A stretch of 64,000 nt of DNA from Amorphophallus konjac (Eukaryota; Streptophyta; Magnoliopsida; Alismatales; Araceae), in NCBI GenBank assembly GCA_022559845.1, contig CM040126.1:143910064-143974063 (forward strand), read 5' to 3'. The position numbers and the translations under genes are program-made. The notes beneath the pieces were generated by a model. The model saw only the letters and a list, made by a program, of their open reading frames with translations. It was not told the origin of the DNA and did not search any database. Positions 33,165-44,085 of the stretch are shown here, piece after piece (within the stretch, counting starts at the first letter, position 1; every line of letters starts with the position of its first letter).

Positions 33165-35449
33165 CATTCTCAGTCTTTGCACACGTTAAGCCTCAAGTCT
33201 GTACAGCGTGAAGTCTACACTTTAGCTTCACGTTTTCAATGTCTGTACAGTGGCTTCGCATAGGCAAGTCTGTACATCGGGCTCCTTCTAACTAAGTCTA
33301 TACTCTCCCTCACACTGTACACACCTAGTCTATACAGCATGATCGTCTTTACAAGTCTACACAGAGTTCTTCACTTAAACTGATGACTTATCCGATACTC
33401 TGTCTGACAGGTGTTCTGATCGTGAAGCTTATAGAGGGCACGTGATTCGAGGTTGGAAAGACAGGATTGTGACACGTGTGCTGAAGCTGGCTGAAAGGCT
33501 GACACATGGACACAGTGCAAACTCAAGAAAGAAGCCCCTGGGTTAATTGGTGCGTCAACGCAACGTTCAAGTGGAGTAGACGCATCAGAACATTGATAGC
33601 TTGGGCACAAAGTCTATACACCAGCTGGATCCATTTAGTATGTACATTGACATATCTTCTTAAAGGAACAGGGTCGACGCCTGAAGCTTAAAGCGTCCAC
33701 GCATCAGTAGATGAAGCTTTCACGATGTCTTCTATTGCGTTAACGCCACAAGCAAGCAGCGTCGACGCAGCAGTTAAAGAAGCAGAGACTCTTACAAGCA
33801 ACGAAGCTTTCACGATATCTTCCACTGCGTCAACGCACTCATCAAGCAGCGTCGACGCAACAGTGAAGAAGGCTAGGCTGTTTGCTCACTGGGACGTATC
33901 CATGCGTCAACGCCATTGCTAGACTGCGTCAACGCAGCCATTGAGCCTGATAGGCATCTAGCTCGGAGACAGCTCAGAAGGGTTAATGCAGGATGATCAT
34001 AACGTCTACGCAGCATGCAAACCAACTGAACACTTAGTTGCTGGAACACCACTGCGTCAACGCTATGGGCTAGCAGCGTCGACGCAGCACGCCCATCTGC
34101 TAAAGACTTGATCTATGGATCATCGATGCGTCAACGCCATGGGCTGATAGAGTCAACGCAGCAGTCTTGAGTGTTTCTGAACGAATGTCCTTGAATTGTA
34201 GGGCACGTGATCCGAAGTGCCTGGCTCGTGAACCAGGAAGCTGCCACGTGGTCCGAATTTCTAGGGCTGGAAACGTGGAAGCCACACACGCCAGTGTGCT
34301 GCTGCTGCTGATATAAAATGGAGCCTCCGTCTTCAGATGAAGAGTGATCGAAGCAGAAGCCTGAAGAGCAGAAAGCCCTTCGATCCAGAAAAAGAGAGAA
34401 AGAGAGTGAGAGATAAGGAGAGCAGAAGAAGAAAAAGAGAGAGAGATAGTGATCCCATGCAGAGAGAGCAGTGAGTGAGAGATTTGGAGAGCAGAAGAGA
34501 AATAAAGAGAGAAAGAGAGTGAGCGAGAGAGCTCGTGGAGAAGAAGGAAGAAGCTGCTTGAAGATCTATCTTCACTGGACGGTGGATCAGATCCAGGCCA
34601 GTCAGCTCCGTTGAGCGCCACATTGTGCATTTCGTTTTACAGCTTTCTGATTGCTGTGTTATTTTTCTTTATTGTTCTCCTTTGTTTTCTGATCATCTTT
34701 GTTCTTCCGATTGCCCTGTTGGGGATCGGGTTTCTCCTGTTGATTCAGGAGAAGGGAGATCTGATCTCCAGGTTGCAAGTGACAGGTTGTCACTTGTGGG
34801 TTGCCCTCTGGTTAGAGGAAGGGAGGCTAGTCCTCCGGTTCCTGGGCTTGTGGTTGCAAGTCCAGGTGTCACTCCTAGTCTGGAGGAAGAGAGGTCTTCG
34901 ACCTCTAGTTTCCAAGTGGCTGGGAGTCACTTGGGTATCCCTCCGGTTGGGAGGAAGAGGGGAGTCTGTTCCCCTGGTCAAGCTGTGTGGCAGCACCTGT
35001 TTGCAGACTGAGTCTGCTTGGTTCTAGCGTTTGCTAGTGAAGCCTCACTCCGGTTGGGAGTGAGAGGTGGATGTAGGTCTGGAGGACCAAACCACCTTAA
35101 AATCTTTGAGCAGTGGTTTGCTTGTAGTGTGTTCTTCCATATCTTCTACCCCCCTTCACAGATTGTCTTGAGATTTCTTATTCTCATTTGTGCTGCTTCC
35201 GCTAGTTGGTTATCTGGGGGCCAGTTACATAGTTGCTCTTTTGTCTAAAAGGTTTTTCAACTGGTTCATCAGATTGCTTGATTTGCTTCCGCTAGATGCT
35301 TGGATAGCCACGCTTCAAGTGTTTGTATCTGAATTGAATCAAATTGGTTCTATTCTGTGTCTATCTCTAGCATCCAAGCTTTTATTAGGCCATTATACAT
35401 AGCAGGATACATTCACCCCCCCTCTATATCCGGGCCTAGCACCCTAACA
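33165..35449 (+). mobile_element. 5' LTR of element 1, second part
   Basis: Matches 40961-43244. In order it contains the rest of the AAGTCTRTACA array (33165-33365), a GCGTCGACGC motif cluster (33549-34160), a TATA box at 34312-34318 (TATAAAA), a GA-rich segment (34380-34550) and U5. It ends CACCCTAACA. The 138- and 128-codon overlapping frames at 34611-35027 are not supported as genes. Confidence 0.95.
33549..34160 (+). repeat. GCGTCGACGC / GCGTCAACGC motif cluster
   Basis: About 14 palindromic or near-palindromic GCGTCRACGC motifs occur over 600 bases, often in pairs in which one is perfect (GCGTCGACGCA) and one has CAAC. More occur at 2600-2790. The 3' LTR has the same cluster at 41345-41955. 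It lies just upstream of the TATA box, a typical enhancer position. Confidence 0.8.
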
Positions 35450-35451
35450 GT

Positions 35452-35464
35452 TGGTATCAGAGCG
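35452..35464 (+). other. Primer binding site of element 1
   Basis: TGGTATCAGAGCGG starts three bases after the 5' LTR end and matches initiator-Met tRNA, as usual in copia elements. Confidence 0.92.
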
Positions 35465-35571
35465 GTGTCTGCATACAAGGTCCAACGACCTGCAGATTCG
35501 ATCTCTGGTTTTCGGTGCTAATTTGCTTTTAGTGCATCAATATTCCTGTTGCATTAATCTGTCGTGCTCTC

Positions 35572-37455
35572 ATGGCTCATCCTCCACTATTCAGTAGTTC
35601 AAATATTAAATTCTGGCTATATCGTATGCACAAGCATGTTAACTCTATTAATCCACAATTGTGGAAGGTTATCTCTCACAGTCCACATGAACTTCCTAAG
35701 GATAAGTCCAAGTGGACTCATATTCACAAGTTGAAAAATGATGATAATGTGAGAGCTCTAAATTTAATGAAGGCTGCAATCGGTTCTGATGATTTTTCCT
35801 CTTTCTCAGATTGTAGCACTGCAAAGGAAATGTTTGATAGAGTGACTACAACACACGTGGAACAGGAAGAAGAATGTCTCATGGAAAGAAGGAGTGATCA
35901 ATCAGATGAGTCCTCATCCCAGGTAATCTCTGAGACCGAGGATATTAGCCATGATGAGTTAGTTGCCATGCATGAGCATCTTCTAGATAAATATGAAAGA
36001 GTCAAATCAGGAAAGAGAAAATTAAGAAAAGAGAAAAATGGTGAAATCACATGTCTAAAGGCTGAAAATGAAAATCTAAAATCTAAATTGAAGGAATTGA
36101 TTGAAGAATTACATTTTGATGATAATGTACAGGAAAACTTAATCACTTCCTTGAAAGAAGAAAATGACTCTCTGCTAACTCAGAAGAAGGAAATTGATAA
36201 ATTAAAAGATAAGCTGATTGAAGAAAACATCCATCTGAAGGAACAAAATAAAAAGATAATGGTCCTTAACACTGTTTTCTCTGAAAGATGGCTAACAGTA
36301 GAAAGAGAAAAATCAGTTTTGAAAGAAAAAGAAGTGAACATTGAATTGAAGCTGACTCAGGAGAATGAGATCCTGAAAAGTCTGAATGATGGATTACAAA
36401 ATCAGGTTATCTCGTGTGAAGACCACATTATGACCTTGCAAGTTGAAATTGAAAACCTAAACAACTCTCTGTCAAAATTTGCCAAAGGTAAAGAAAAAAT
36501 GAAAGATCCTTTGAATGTGGAAGTCACCAAACTGAATGAAGAGAAAAGGTGCAATTCTCAAGTTAAGCAAGCTGTAAGGAACAAACTATACGCAACATTT
36601 GTGAGTAGCTCAAACTTAGCTAGTACTTCTGCACCTTCTTCAAAACAGTCAAATGATCAGAAGATTCAAAAACAGAAAGAAAATGTGAAAATGAGAACAC
36701 TGAAGAAGAATAGTAAATTTCATGCAAACAAGCCTAAGGCTAGAAAATTTCCAATTATCCACGGAAGGAATGTTGAATGCTTCTATTGTGGAAGTTCTGG
36801 CCATGTACTTGATGATTGCCTTGTCATGAAGAATGATAATGATAGATTTCATGTTAGGACTTCTTATGCTAAGAAATCCTATTCGGCTCAAAACAGGAAA
36901 TCCAAATGCTTTTACTGTCATGAAATGGGTCATCTCATGCATGAATGCAAATCATTGGAGCTAGATGACCTTGCTGCTATTAATTCACAGAAAAATCATG
37001 CTAAAACTCATGTCCTTTGGGAAAAGAAAATTCATTGTTATAATTGTGGTAAACTGGGACATGTTGCTGTTCAGTGCTGGTCAGCTGAAGGCAAGAAAAA
37101 ATTCTATTCTCATGTTAATCATGTTCACCAGAATGATTATGGGAGGGATAAATCTGTTTTTAAGGAAAAGATTCCTGCATGTTATAACTGTGGGAAGCCA
37201 GGTCACAGGGCTGCAACCTGTTGGCTAGCAGGATATCAAAACCAAACTGATTTTGGTAAACATAATTTTTATTCTGTTAACAGAAAATCTCATGTATGTG
37301 CACATAGAACTCATGCTAACAAGAATGTGCATAAATTAGATCTGAAAACTGTTGCTCCTTGCTATCAAGTTAAAAATGTGCTGAGAAAACCTGCTAGGAG
37401 TGATAATGCCATGTCAGGACCCAAGACTTCTTGGGTACCTATTTGTGCAAAATAA
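35572..37455 (+). CDS. Gag of element 1 with four zinc knuckles
   Basis: An intact 627-residue frame from ATG 35572. The N-terminus (about 1-110) is a copia-type Gag domain (KFWLYRMHKHV, ALNLMKAAIG, AKEMFDRV). Residues about 130-330 are a long charged coiled coil with Lys/Glu/Asn heptads. A basic linker follows. Four CCHC knuckles lie at about 403, 446, 488 and 537: CFYCGSSGHVLDDC, CFYCHEMGHLMHEC, CYNCGKLGHVAVQC and CYNCGKPGHRAATC. Copia Gags often have one or two. The segment between Gag core and coiled coil looks shortened. No protease follows in frame. It is the longest uninterrupted retroelement gene in the window and could still package RNA. Confidence 0.88.
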   Translation: MAHPPLFSSSNIKFWLYRMHKHVNSINPQLWKVISHSPHELPKDKSKWTHIHKLKNDDNVRALNLMKAAIGSDDFSSFSDCSTAKEMFDRVTTTHVEQEEECLMERRSDQSDESSSQVISETEDISHDELVAMHEHLLDKYERVKSGKRKLRKEKNGEITCLKAENENLKSKLKELIEELHFDDNVQENLITSLKEENDSLLTQKKEIDKLKDKLIEENIHLKEQNKKIMVLNTVFSERWLTVEREKSVLKEKEVNIELKLTQENEILKSLNDGLQNQVISCEDHIMTLQVEIENLNNSLSKFAKGKEKMKDPLNVEVTKLNEEKRCNSQVKQAVRNKLYATFVSSSNLASTSAPSSKQSNDQKIQKQKENVKMRTLKKNSKFHANKPKARKFPIIHGRNVECFYCGSSGHVLDDCLVMKNDNDRFHVRTSYAKKSYSAQNRKSKCFYCHEMGHLMHECKSLELDDLAAINSQKNHAKTHVLWEKKIHCYNCGKLGHVAVQCWSAEGKKKFYSHVNHVHQNDYGRDKSVFKEKIPACYNCGKPGHRAATCWLAGYQNQTDFGKHNFYSVNRKSHVCAHRTHANKNVHKLDLKTVAPCYQVKNVLRKPARSDNAMSGPKTSWVPICAK

Positions 37456-39729
37456 ACCTTGTTTTACAGGTGTGCCTTGGAATGGAATAAAAAGGGGTAT
37501 TAATCCAAGGCACTCAAGAATGAAAACCCCTTCTGAACTTTTCAGGTAATTTCTCTGCATCTCCTATTTTGAAATTCTTGCATATCTGCCATTTGTAGTT
37601 GCTTGATAATTGTGTTATGCATAGACTTTGAAAACAAAATGCATTTCAAATTTTCTGAAAAATCTGAAACTGCATATGAGTGTGACTTGAAACTTGTGTG
37701 TTGCAATAGCTCACTGAAACTCTGAATTGCATATAGGACTGCATGTTGAATAATTATGCATGACCTCAATGGTATATAAATGGTAAGGTACCAAAAGGCA
37801 GGGAGGTCTGTCTGGACGTTCTTACTATGTGTGAGGTGGTCTTTTAGACCAAGTGCTCCGCCTAGTACCATGGGTCACTTTGCTGATAGGACAGTCTGAT
37901 TGTGCACAAGTCACAATATCATTTGGAATCATATGTTCAATTTTCAGTGCAAACATTGCATGTTTTTAGGGGGAGTTAGATGCATATCCTTGCATATCAT
38001 TCAATGTTGAGTCTTTGCATGTCCTTGCATCCATACAGTGCACTGCATTTCCTTATATTGAAAATGCCAAAAAGATTGTCTGAATGCATATTATGAGGGG
38101 GAGTCATTGCATTGCATATAGGTTGTCAAATGCATACTTTTGTCAGAATTCATTGCATATCCTTTCTTATTGATGTTGTTGACAAACCTTGATCATATTC
38201 TGAAAACTATGAGCTTCACAATCTCTCTTAACAATTGGTATTTCTCGTATCACTTGGTATCGTTTGGCTTCAGAAATCTATCAGTCTGTCATGAAGATTC
38301 CAATGGGACTATCTCAATCATAAATCTGAAAAATTCTTGAACTAGAAATCTTCTATTATACGTTTTTATGAATGACTGAAATAACTCATGTGGTTTACGT
38401 TTAATGTATTCAATGAGTTTGACTTTAAAATCTCTTAAAAATATCTGAAGCATGTTTAATAAACCTTAACCATCTGTTTCATGATGAGTCTTGTAAAATC
38501 TTCTGAAATCTACATTATTGAATACATGACTTTAATTGGTTAAGTACATGAAATTGTTATTGTTTTGAAGCGAATGAATTTTTTTGAAAATGTCTAAAGG
38601 GTATTTTCTGTCAGAGCATTGACCTTGGTCACTGAGAAACACATGTCCAAAGGACTGGGTCATGAGGTACCATAGTTAACTCTGAGTAAGATTAATTAAA
38701 AGTCAGGCAGAGCAATGGCATGCACACTGAGAAATACAACTCACTCATCAAGAAATGATATGCAGTATGTCATGATGTGTAAATGCTAACTTTGTTCACA
38801 TAAAGCATGACAGTTAGTCACACTAAGGACTTAGGGATATTGGCCTCTAATCAAGGTATATCCTCTAGTTACAATGTGTGCACTGAACTAGAGTGCTCGT
38901 AAAATTGTAGCAAGAAAATTGTTGAACAAATTGAAATACCTGAATATTGATGCTAAAATCAAATTGCTACAACCCTAGACAAATTCATATGACTTCATAA
39001 TTGCTTGATTTCAATACAGATGCATGTAATTCCGAAAGAAGTCAATAATTATGATTGTGTAAGAGAAAGGGAGATTTATCAAGATAAATATGAGGGCTTG
39101 GTTCATTTTTATTAAACCATGGTTTTAGATATCAATACATAATTTTATTGATAAACTATACATACATCATGTTTAAACCATGTTGTTCAATAAAGCTCAT
39201 TCATAAGCCCTTATAATGGAAGACTTTGAAAACTTATGTTTTAGATTTATGAGATTGATATCTCTCTGAAAATCTGACTGAATTCTCTGAGATTGAAGCT
39301 TCCTTAAAAAATCTGGCTGAATCTCTTTTGCTCATGTTATTGGTTCATTGACCTGAACTTCTCCTTGTTTGCCCCTACGGTCTCCTTCTCATCTATCTCA
39401 TAAGATTCCACTTATTTAGGGGGAGCATTCCTTGTCATAATGAATCATGTTCATATCATTTGTGACCTTGCATTCATATACTCAGGGGGAAGTATTGCAA
39501 TTCTTGCTGCATCTGCATCTACCATGGTTTATTTTGATTATACCAAAGGGGGAGATTGTTTGCCAAAGAGGGAGAACTTGACTGAACTTTTATACATGCC
39601 TTAATTTCTCAAATTCTTTTCTTTTTGATGAAGTCAAAGGGGGAGATTAATTTGAGTCTTCAGAAAGCCTCACATCATCAGAATGACTCAATGTATTGAC
39701 TGTGTTGCCATCATCAAAAAGAGGGAGAT
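37456..39729 (+). other. Non-coding 3' region of element 1 with repeated polypurine tracts
   Basis: No coding sequence. GGGGGAG- or GAGGGAG-type tracts occur near 37970, 38096, 39419, 39484, 39547, 39640 and 39720; the last abuts the 3' LTR and is the working candidate. Multiplied tracts in this region are described for Sireviruses. The rest is AT-rich with repeated TTGCATAT-type words (37980-38160). Confidence 0.8.
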
Positions 39730-42700
39730 TGTTGTGCTCATGTGGTTTTGATGATTGGCTGTTGATGTGAGTTAATCAAATGTTCAGTCATCTTGCTTTT
39801 GATGCTTGTTGTTTTGATGATGGTTTTGATGATTGGCTGTTGATGTGAGTTAATCAAATGTTCAGTCATCTTGCTTTTGATGCCTGTTGTTTTGATGATG
39901 GTTTTGATGATTGGCTGTTGATGTGAGTTAATCAAATGTTCAGTCAACTAGCTGCTCAGTTTAGTTTAATATATTTTGGTGTTCAGTCATGTTAACTGAT
40001 GCATAAAGCATTCATTGCTTCTCTCTGTCTGCACAGTTGTCACTGCAGTGCGTGCACTGCGTCAACTCTGTGTGCTGATGCGTCGACCCCTTGGTCATTT
40101 CTGTATCTGTCCATACAGTAGTGCGTCAACCCCTTGAGCTGATGCGTCGACGCTTCAGTTCAGGTTCTTCATTTGATGAAGTCTATACATCATCAGTTGA
40201 TCATCAAGTATATACGTTGCAGCGTCAACTCATTGGGCTGCAGCGTCAACTCATTCTAGTCTGTTCAGCCGTTTGCATCTCATAAAGTCTGTACAGAGGC
40301 TTTGATTTACCAAGTCTGTACATCGGCTTCATTCGCTCAAGTCCACACATCCACAGTCTTCGCAAGTCAGTACAGTGCTTGAGCTTCACCAAGTCCATAC
40401 ATTTGTCCTCCTTCAAAGTCTGTACAGCCGCTGGTCTAGCTTCATGAAGTCTGTACATCAGACTGTTACAGGAAGTCTTACATTGTCCGTCTTCCTTAGC
40501 GTCTTGACTGTTGATGTCTACACATTGGCCTCCATGCTCCTAAGTCTATGCATTACTGTTCATGCATCAGTCTTCATAAGTCTATACTTTGGACTGTCTC
40601 TCTCAGCGTCTCATGGCATGAGGTCTGTACACTCGAATTGTCCTTGATCTGGTCAAGTGTATACACTCTCTCACTGTAGCTTTCAGCTATTCAAGTCTAT
40701 ACACTGGACTGTTAGGTCATGTCTCTACAACGTGGGCTTTAGTTCTTCAAGCCTACACATCGACTGTTCATGCAAAGTCTAGACATTCGATCAAGTTTGT
40801 ACATTGGTCTTGGCATATGCATTCATAAAGTATATACACTCTTCGGTTGACTTCAACTGAAGTCTGTACATCGGCATGCAATACATCAAGTGTGTACATT
40901 GCATAGCATGTTGCGTTTAAGTCTATACATCACTGTAGCATGCACTTCATGAAGCCTATACATTCTCAGTCTTTGCACACGTTAAGCCTCAAGTCTGTAC
41001 AGCGTGAAGTCTACACTTTAGCTTCACGTTTTCAATGTCTGTACAGTGGCTTCGCATAGGCAATTCTGTACATCGGGCTCCTTCTAACTAAGTCTATACT
41101 CTCCCTCACACTGTACACACCTAGTCTATACAGCATGATCGTCTTTACAAGTCTACACAGAGTTCTTCACTTAAACTGATGACTTATTCGATACTCTGTC
41201 TGACAGGTGTTCTGATCGTGAAGCTTATAGAGGGCACGTGATTCGAGGCTGGAAAGACAGGATTGTGACACGTGTGCTGAAGCTGGCTGAAAGGCTGACA
41301 CGTGGACACAGTGCAAACTCAAGAAAGAAGCCCCTGGGTTAATTGGTGCGTCAACACAACGTTCAAGTGGAGTAGACGCATCAGAACATTGATAGCTTGG
41401 GCACAAAGTCTATACACCAGCTGGATCCATTTAGTATGTACATTGGCATATCTTCTTAAAGGAACAGGGTCGACGCCCGAAGCTTAAAGCGTCCACGCAT
41501 CAGTAGACGAAGCTTTCACGATGTCTTCTATTGCGTTAACGCCACAAGCAAGCAGCGTCGACGCAGCAGTTAAAGAAGCAGAGACTCTTACAAGCAACGA
41601 AGCTTTCATGATATCTTCCACTGCGTCAACGCACTCATCAAGTAGCGTCGACGCAACAATGAAGAAGGCTAGGCTGTTTGCTCACTGGGACGTATCCATG
41701 CGTCAACACCATTGCTAGACTGCGTCAACGCAGCCATTGAGCCTGATAGGCATCTAGCTCGGAGACAGCTCAGAAGGGTTAACGCAGGATGATCATAACG
41801 TCTACGCAGCATGCAAACCAACTGAACACTTAGTTGCTGGAACACCATTGCGTCAACGCTATGGGCTAGCAGCGTCGACGCAGCACGCCCATCTGCTAAA
41901 GACTTGATCTATGGATCACCGATGCATCAATGCCATGGGCTGATAGAGTCAACGCAGCAGTCTTGAGTGTTTTTGAACGAATGTCCTTGAATTGTAGGGC
42001 ACGTGATCCGAAGTGCCTGGCTCGTGAACCAGGAAGCTGCCACGTGGTCTGGATTTCTAGGGCTGGAAACGTGGAAGCCACACACGCCAGTGTGCTGCTG
42101 CTGCTGATATAAAATGGAGCCTCCGTCTTCAGATGAAGAGTGATCGAAGCAGAAGCTGAAGAGCAGAAAGCCCTTCGATCCAGAAAAAGAGAGAAAGAGA
42201 GTGAGAGATAAGGAGAGCAGAAGAAGAAAAAGAGAGAGAGATAGTGATCCCGTGTAGAGAGAGCAGTGAGTGAGAGATTTGGAGAGCAGAAGAGAAAGAA
42301 AGAGAGAAAGAGAGTGAGCGAGAGAGCTCGTGGAGAAGAAGGAAGAAGCTGCTTGAAGATCTGTCTTCACTGGACGGTGGATCAGATCCAGGCCAGTCAG
42401 CTCCGTTGAGAGCCACATTGTGCATTTCGTTTTACAGCTTTCTGATTGTTGTGTTATTTTCCTTTATTGTTCTCCTTTATTTTCTGATCATCTTTGTTCT
42501 TCCGATTGCCCTGTTGGGGATCGGGTTCCTCCTGTTGATTCAGGAGAAGGGAGATCTGATCTCCAGGTTGCAAGTGACAGGTTGTCACTTGTGGGTTGCC
42601 CTCTGGTTAGAGGAAGGGAGGCTAGTCCTCCGGTTCCTGGGCTTGTGGTTGCAAGTCCAGGTGTCGCTCCTGGTCTGGAGGAAGAGAGGTCTTCGACCTC

Positions 42701-43244
42701 TAGTTTCCAAGTGGCTGGGAGTCACTTGGGTATCCCTCCGGTTGGGAGGAAGAGGGGAGTCTGTTCCCCTGGTCAAGCTGTGTGGCAGCACCTGTTTGCA
42801 GACTGAGTCTGCTTGGTTCTAGCATTTGCTAGTGAAGCCTCACTCCGGTTGGGAGTGAGGGGTGGATGTAGGTCTGGAGGACCGAACCACCTTAAAATCT
42901 TTGAGCAGTGGTTTGCTTGTAGTGTGTTCTTCCATATCTTCTACCCCCCTTCACAGATTGTCTTGAGTTTTCTTATTCTCATTTGTGCTGCTTCCGCTAG
43001 TTGGTTATCTGGGGGCCAGTTACATAGTTGCTCTTTTGTCTAAAAGGTTTTTCAACTGGTTCATCAGATTGCTTGATTTGCTTCCGCTAGATGCTTGGAT
43101 AGCCACGCTTCAAGTGTTTGTATCTGAATTGAATCAAATTGGTTCTATTCTGTGTCTATCTCTAGCATCCAAGCTTTTATTAGGCCATTATACATAGCAG
43201 GATACATTCACCCCCCCTCTGTATCCGGGCCTAGCACCCTAACA
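39730..43244 (+). mobile_element. 3' LTR of element 1
   Basis: 3515 bases, uninterrupted: begins TGTTGTGCTC, ends CACCCTAACA. TATA box at 42108-42114. Contains the tandem repeat, the AAGTCTRTACA array (40280-41170) and the GCGTCGACGC cluster (41345-41955). Followed by the TATGC duplication. Confidence 0.96.
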
Positions 43245-43249
43245 TATGC

Positions 43250-43983
43250 CACTCATCTAGGAGATCCTGATAGTAAGTGGGCGGGAGATACTTTTGGTGG
43301 AGAGCAACCTTCATTTGATTCCATGTTGCTATGGGGTTCTCTCTCTCGAGGTTCCTAAGGCTCTTGACGTTAAGCCAGTACGTCTTTGCAAGACCTTGAA
43401 GTTTGTACTTGACATAACGTACCTTTCTCTCATCAGGCATGGGATACCACTCAAAATACTGATCCAGGGAGGACTCCCAATCAAGGTAAACTTGCGGTTT
43501 GTGGGACCCCTCAAAAGTGGGAGCATCCAGCATGATCAGCTGGTGAAGGGGGTCCTCTAAAGGACCTCGTTGTCGCCGGTCTAGACCCTTCATGGGAGGT
43601 CGCCCTCTAGGAGCCTGGCGGGGGTAATCCTCCTCGTCCTCATCATCGGGGTATTGGTTGTGTTGGGGGTACCCCTCGGGCTGGGCTTCCTCCACACGGG
43701 CCAAATGGGTATCATGGCGGTCTAATCTGGTGACAATGGCATCCATGCGTCCCCCTAACTATCGAAGAGTGTCAAGTGGGGACGAATCTCCTCCCATCAT
43801 AGGAGGGTTGGGTCGTGGGTGTTGACCCTGAGAATGCTCACCGGGGGTGAAAGCAGTCTACCCTTGACTGAGGAGCCGGTGCTGTCGCAAGAGGGACTCT
43901 CCAGAGGGAAGGGATGACTGGCCTTGGCCCGCCATGGGTGGCTGTCCTGGGGGTTGGTATGGTGCACCACTGCGGGTGGACAT
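43250..43983 (-). pseudogene. Gag N-terminal half of element 0a
   Basis: Starts at ATG 43983 and reads on the minus strand to the copia insertion, in frame with a Gag core (VYLDWESSLDQYFEWY, KTYWLNVKSL, KVALHQKYLPPTYYQ). TAG stops at 43858-43860 and 43759-43761 interrupt it; at the second, copy 0b has CAG. A 12-base deletion relative to 0b lies near 43765. Confidence 0.87.
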
Positions 43984-44069
43984 GAAGGATTGCGGGTCTA
44001 GGGCAAGGTTGACAACACGGAGCGATCTAAGGCCTAGGACTCGACCAGCAAGGGCAAGTCGAAGAACTG

Positions 44070-44081
44070 TCTCTGATACCA
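44070..44081 (-). other. Primer binding site of element 0a
   Basis: TGGTATCAGAGA on the minus strand, four bases from LTR A. It shows that LTR A serves as the 5' LTR of 0a. Confidence 0.88.
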
Positions 44082-44085
44082 AATC

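Larger units (their letters stand above)
2272..43244 (+). mobile_element. Element 1: Sirevirus-like copia, non-autonomous
   Basis: A plus-strand Ty1/copia element with two 3515-base LTRs: the 5' LTR is 2272-3501 plus 33165-35449, and the 3' LTR is 39730-43244. Its internal region is 35450-39729. It is interrupted by element 2 in the 5' LTR, so its own length is about 11.3 kb. It has an initiator-Met primer site, a single Gag gene and a series of polypurine-like tracts before the 3' LTR, a feature known from Sireviruses. No protease, integrase or reverse transcriptase is present, so it would depend on enzymes supplied in trans. Confidence 0.93.

Noticed and set aside
34611..35027. Overlapping 138- and 128-codon frames in LTR 1, present in both LTRs
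   Set aside because: Located downstream of the LTR TATA box in R/U5, overlapping in two frames, no known motif; duplication of the LTR explains their conservation.
39738..39947. Tandem-repeat peptide frame on the minus strand
   Set aside because: It is the reverse translation of the short tandem repeat at the start of the 3' LTR.
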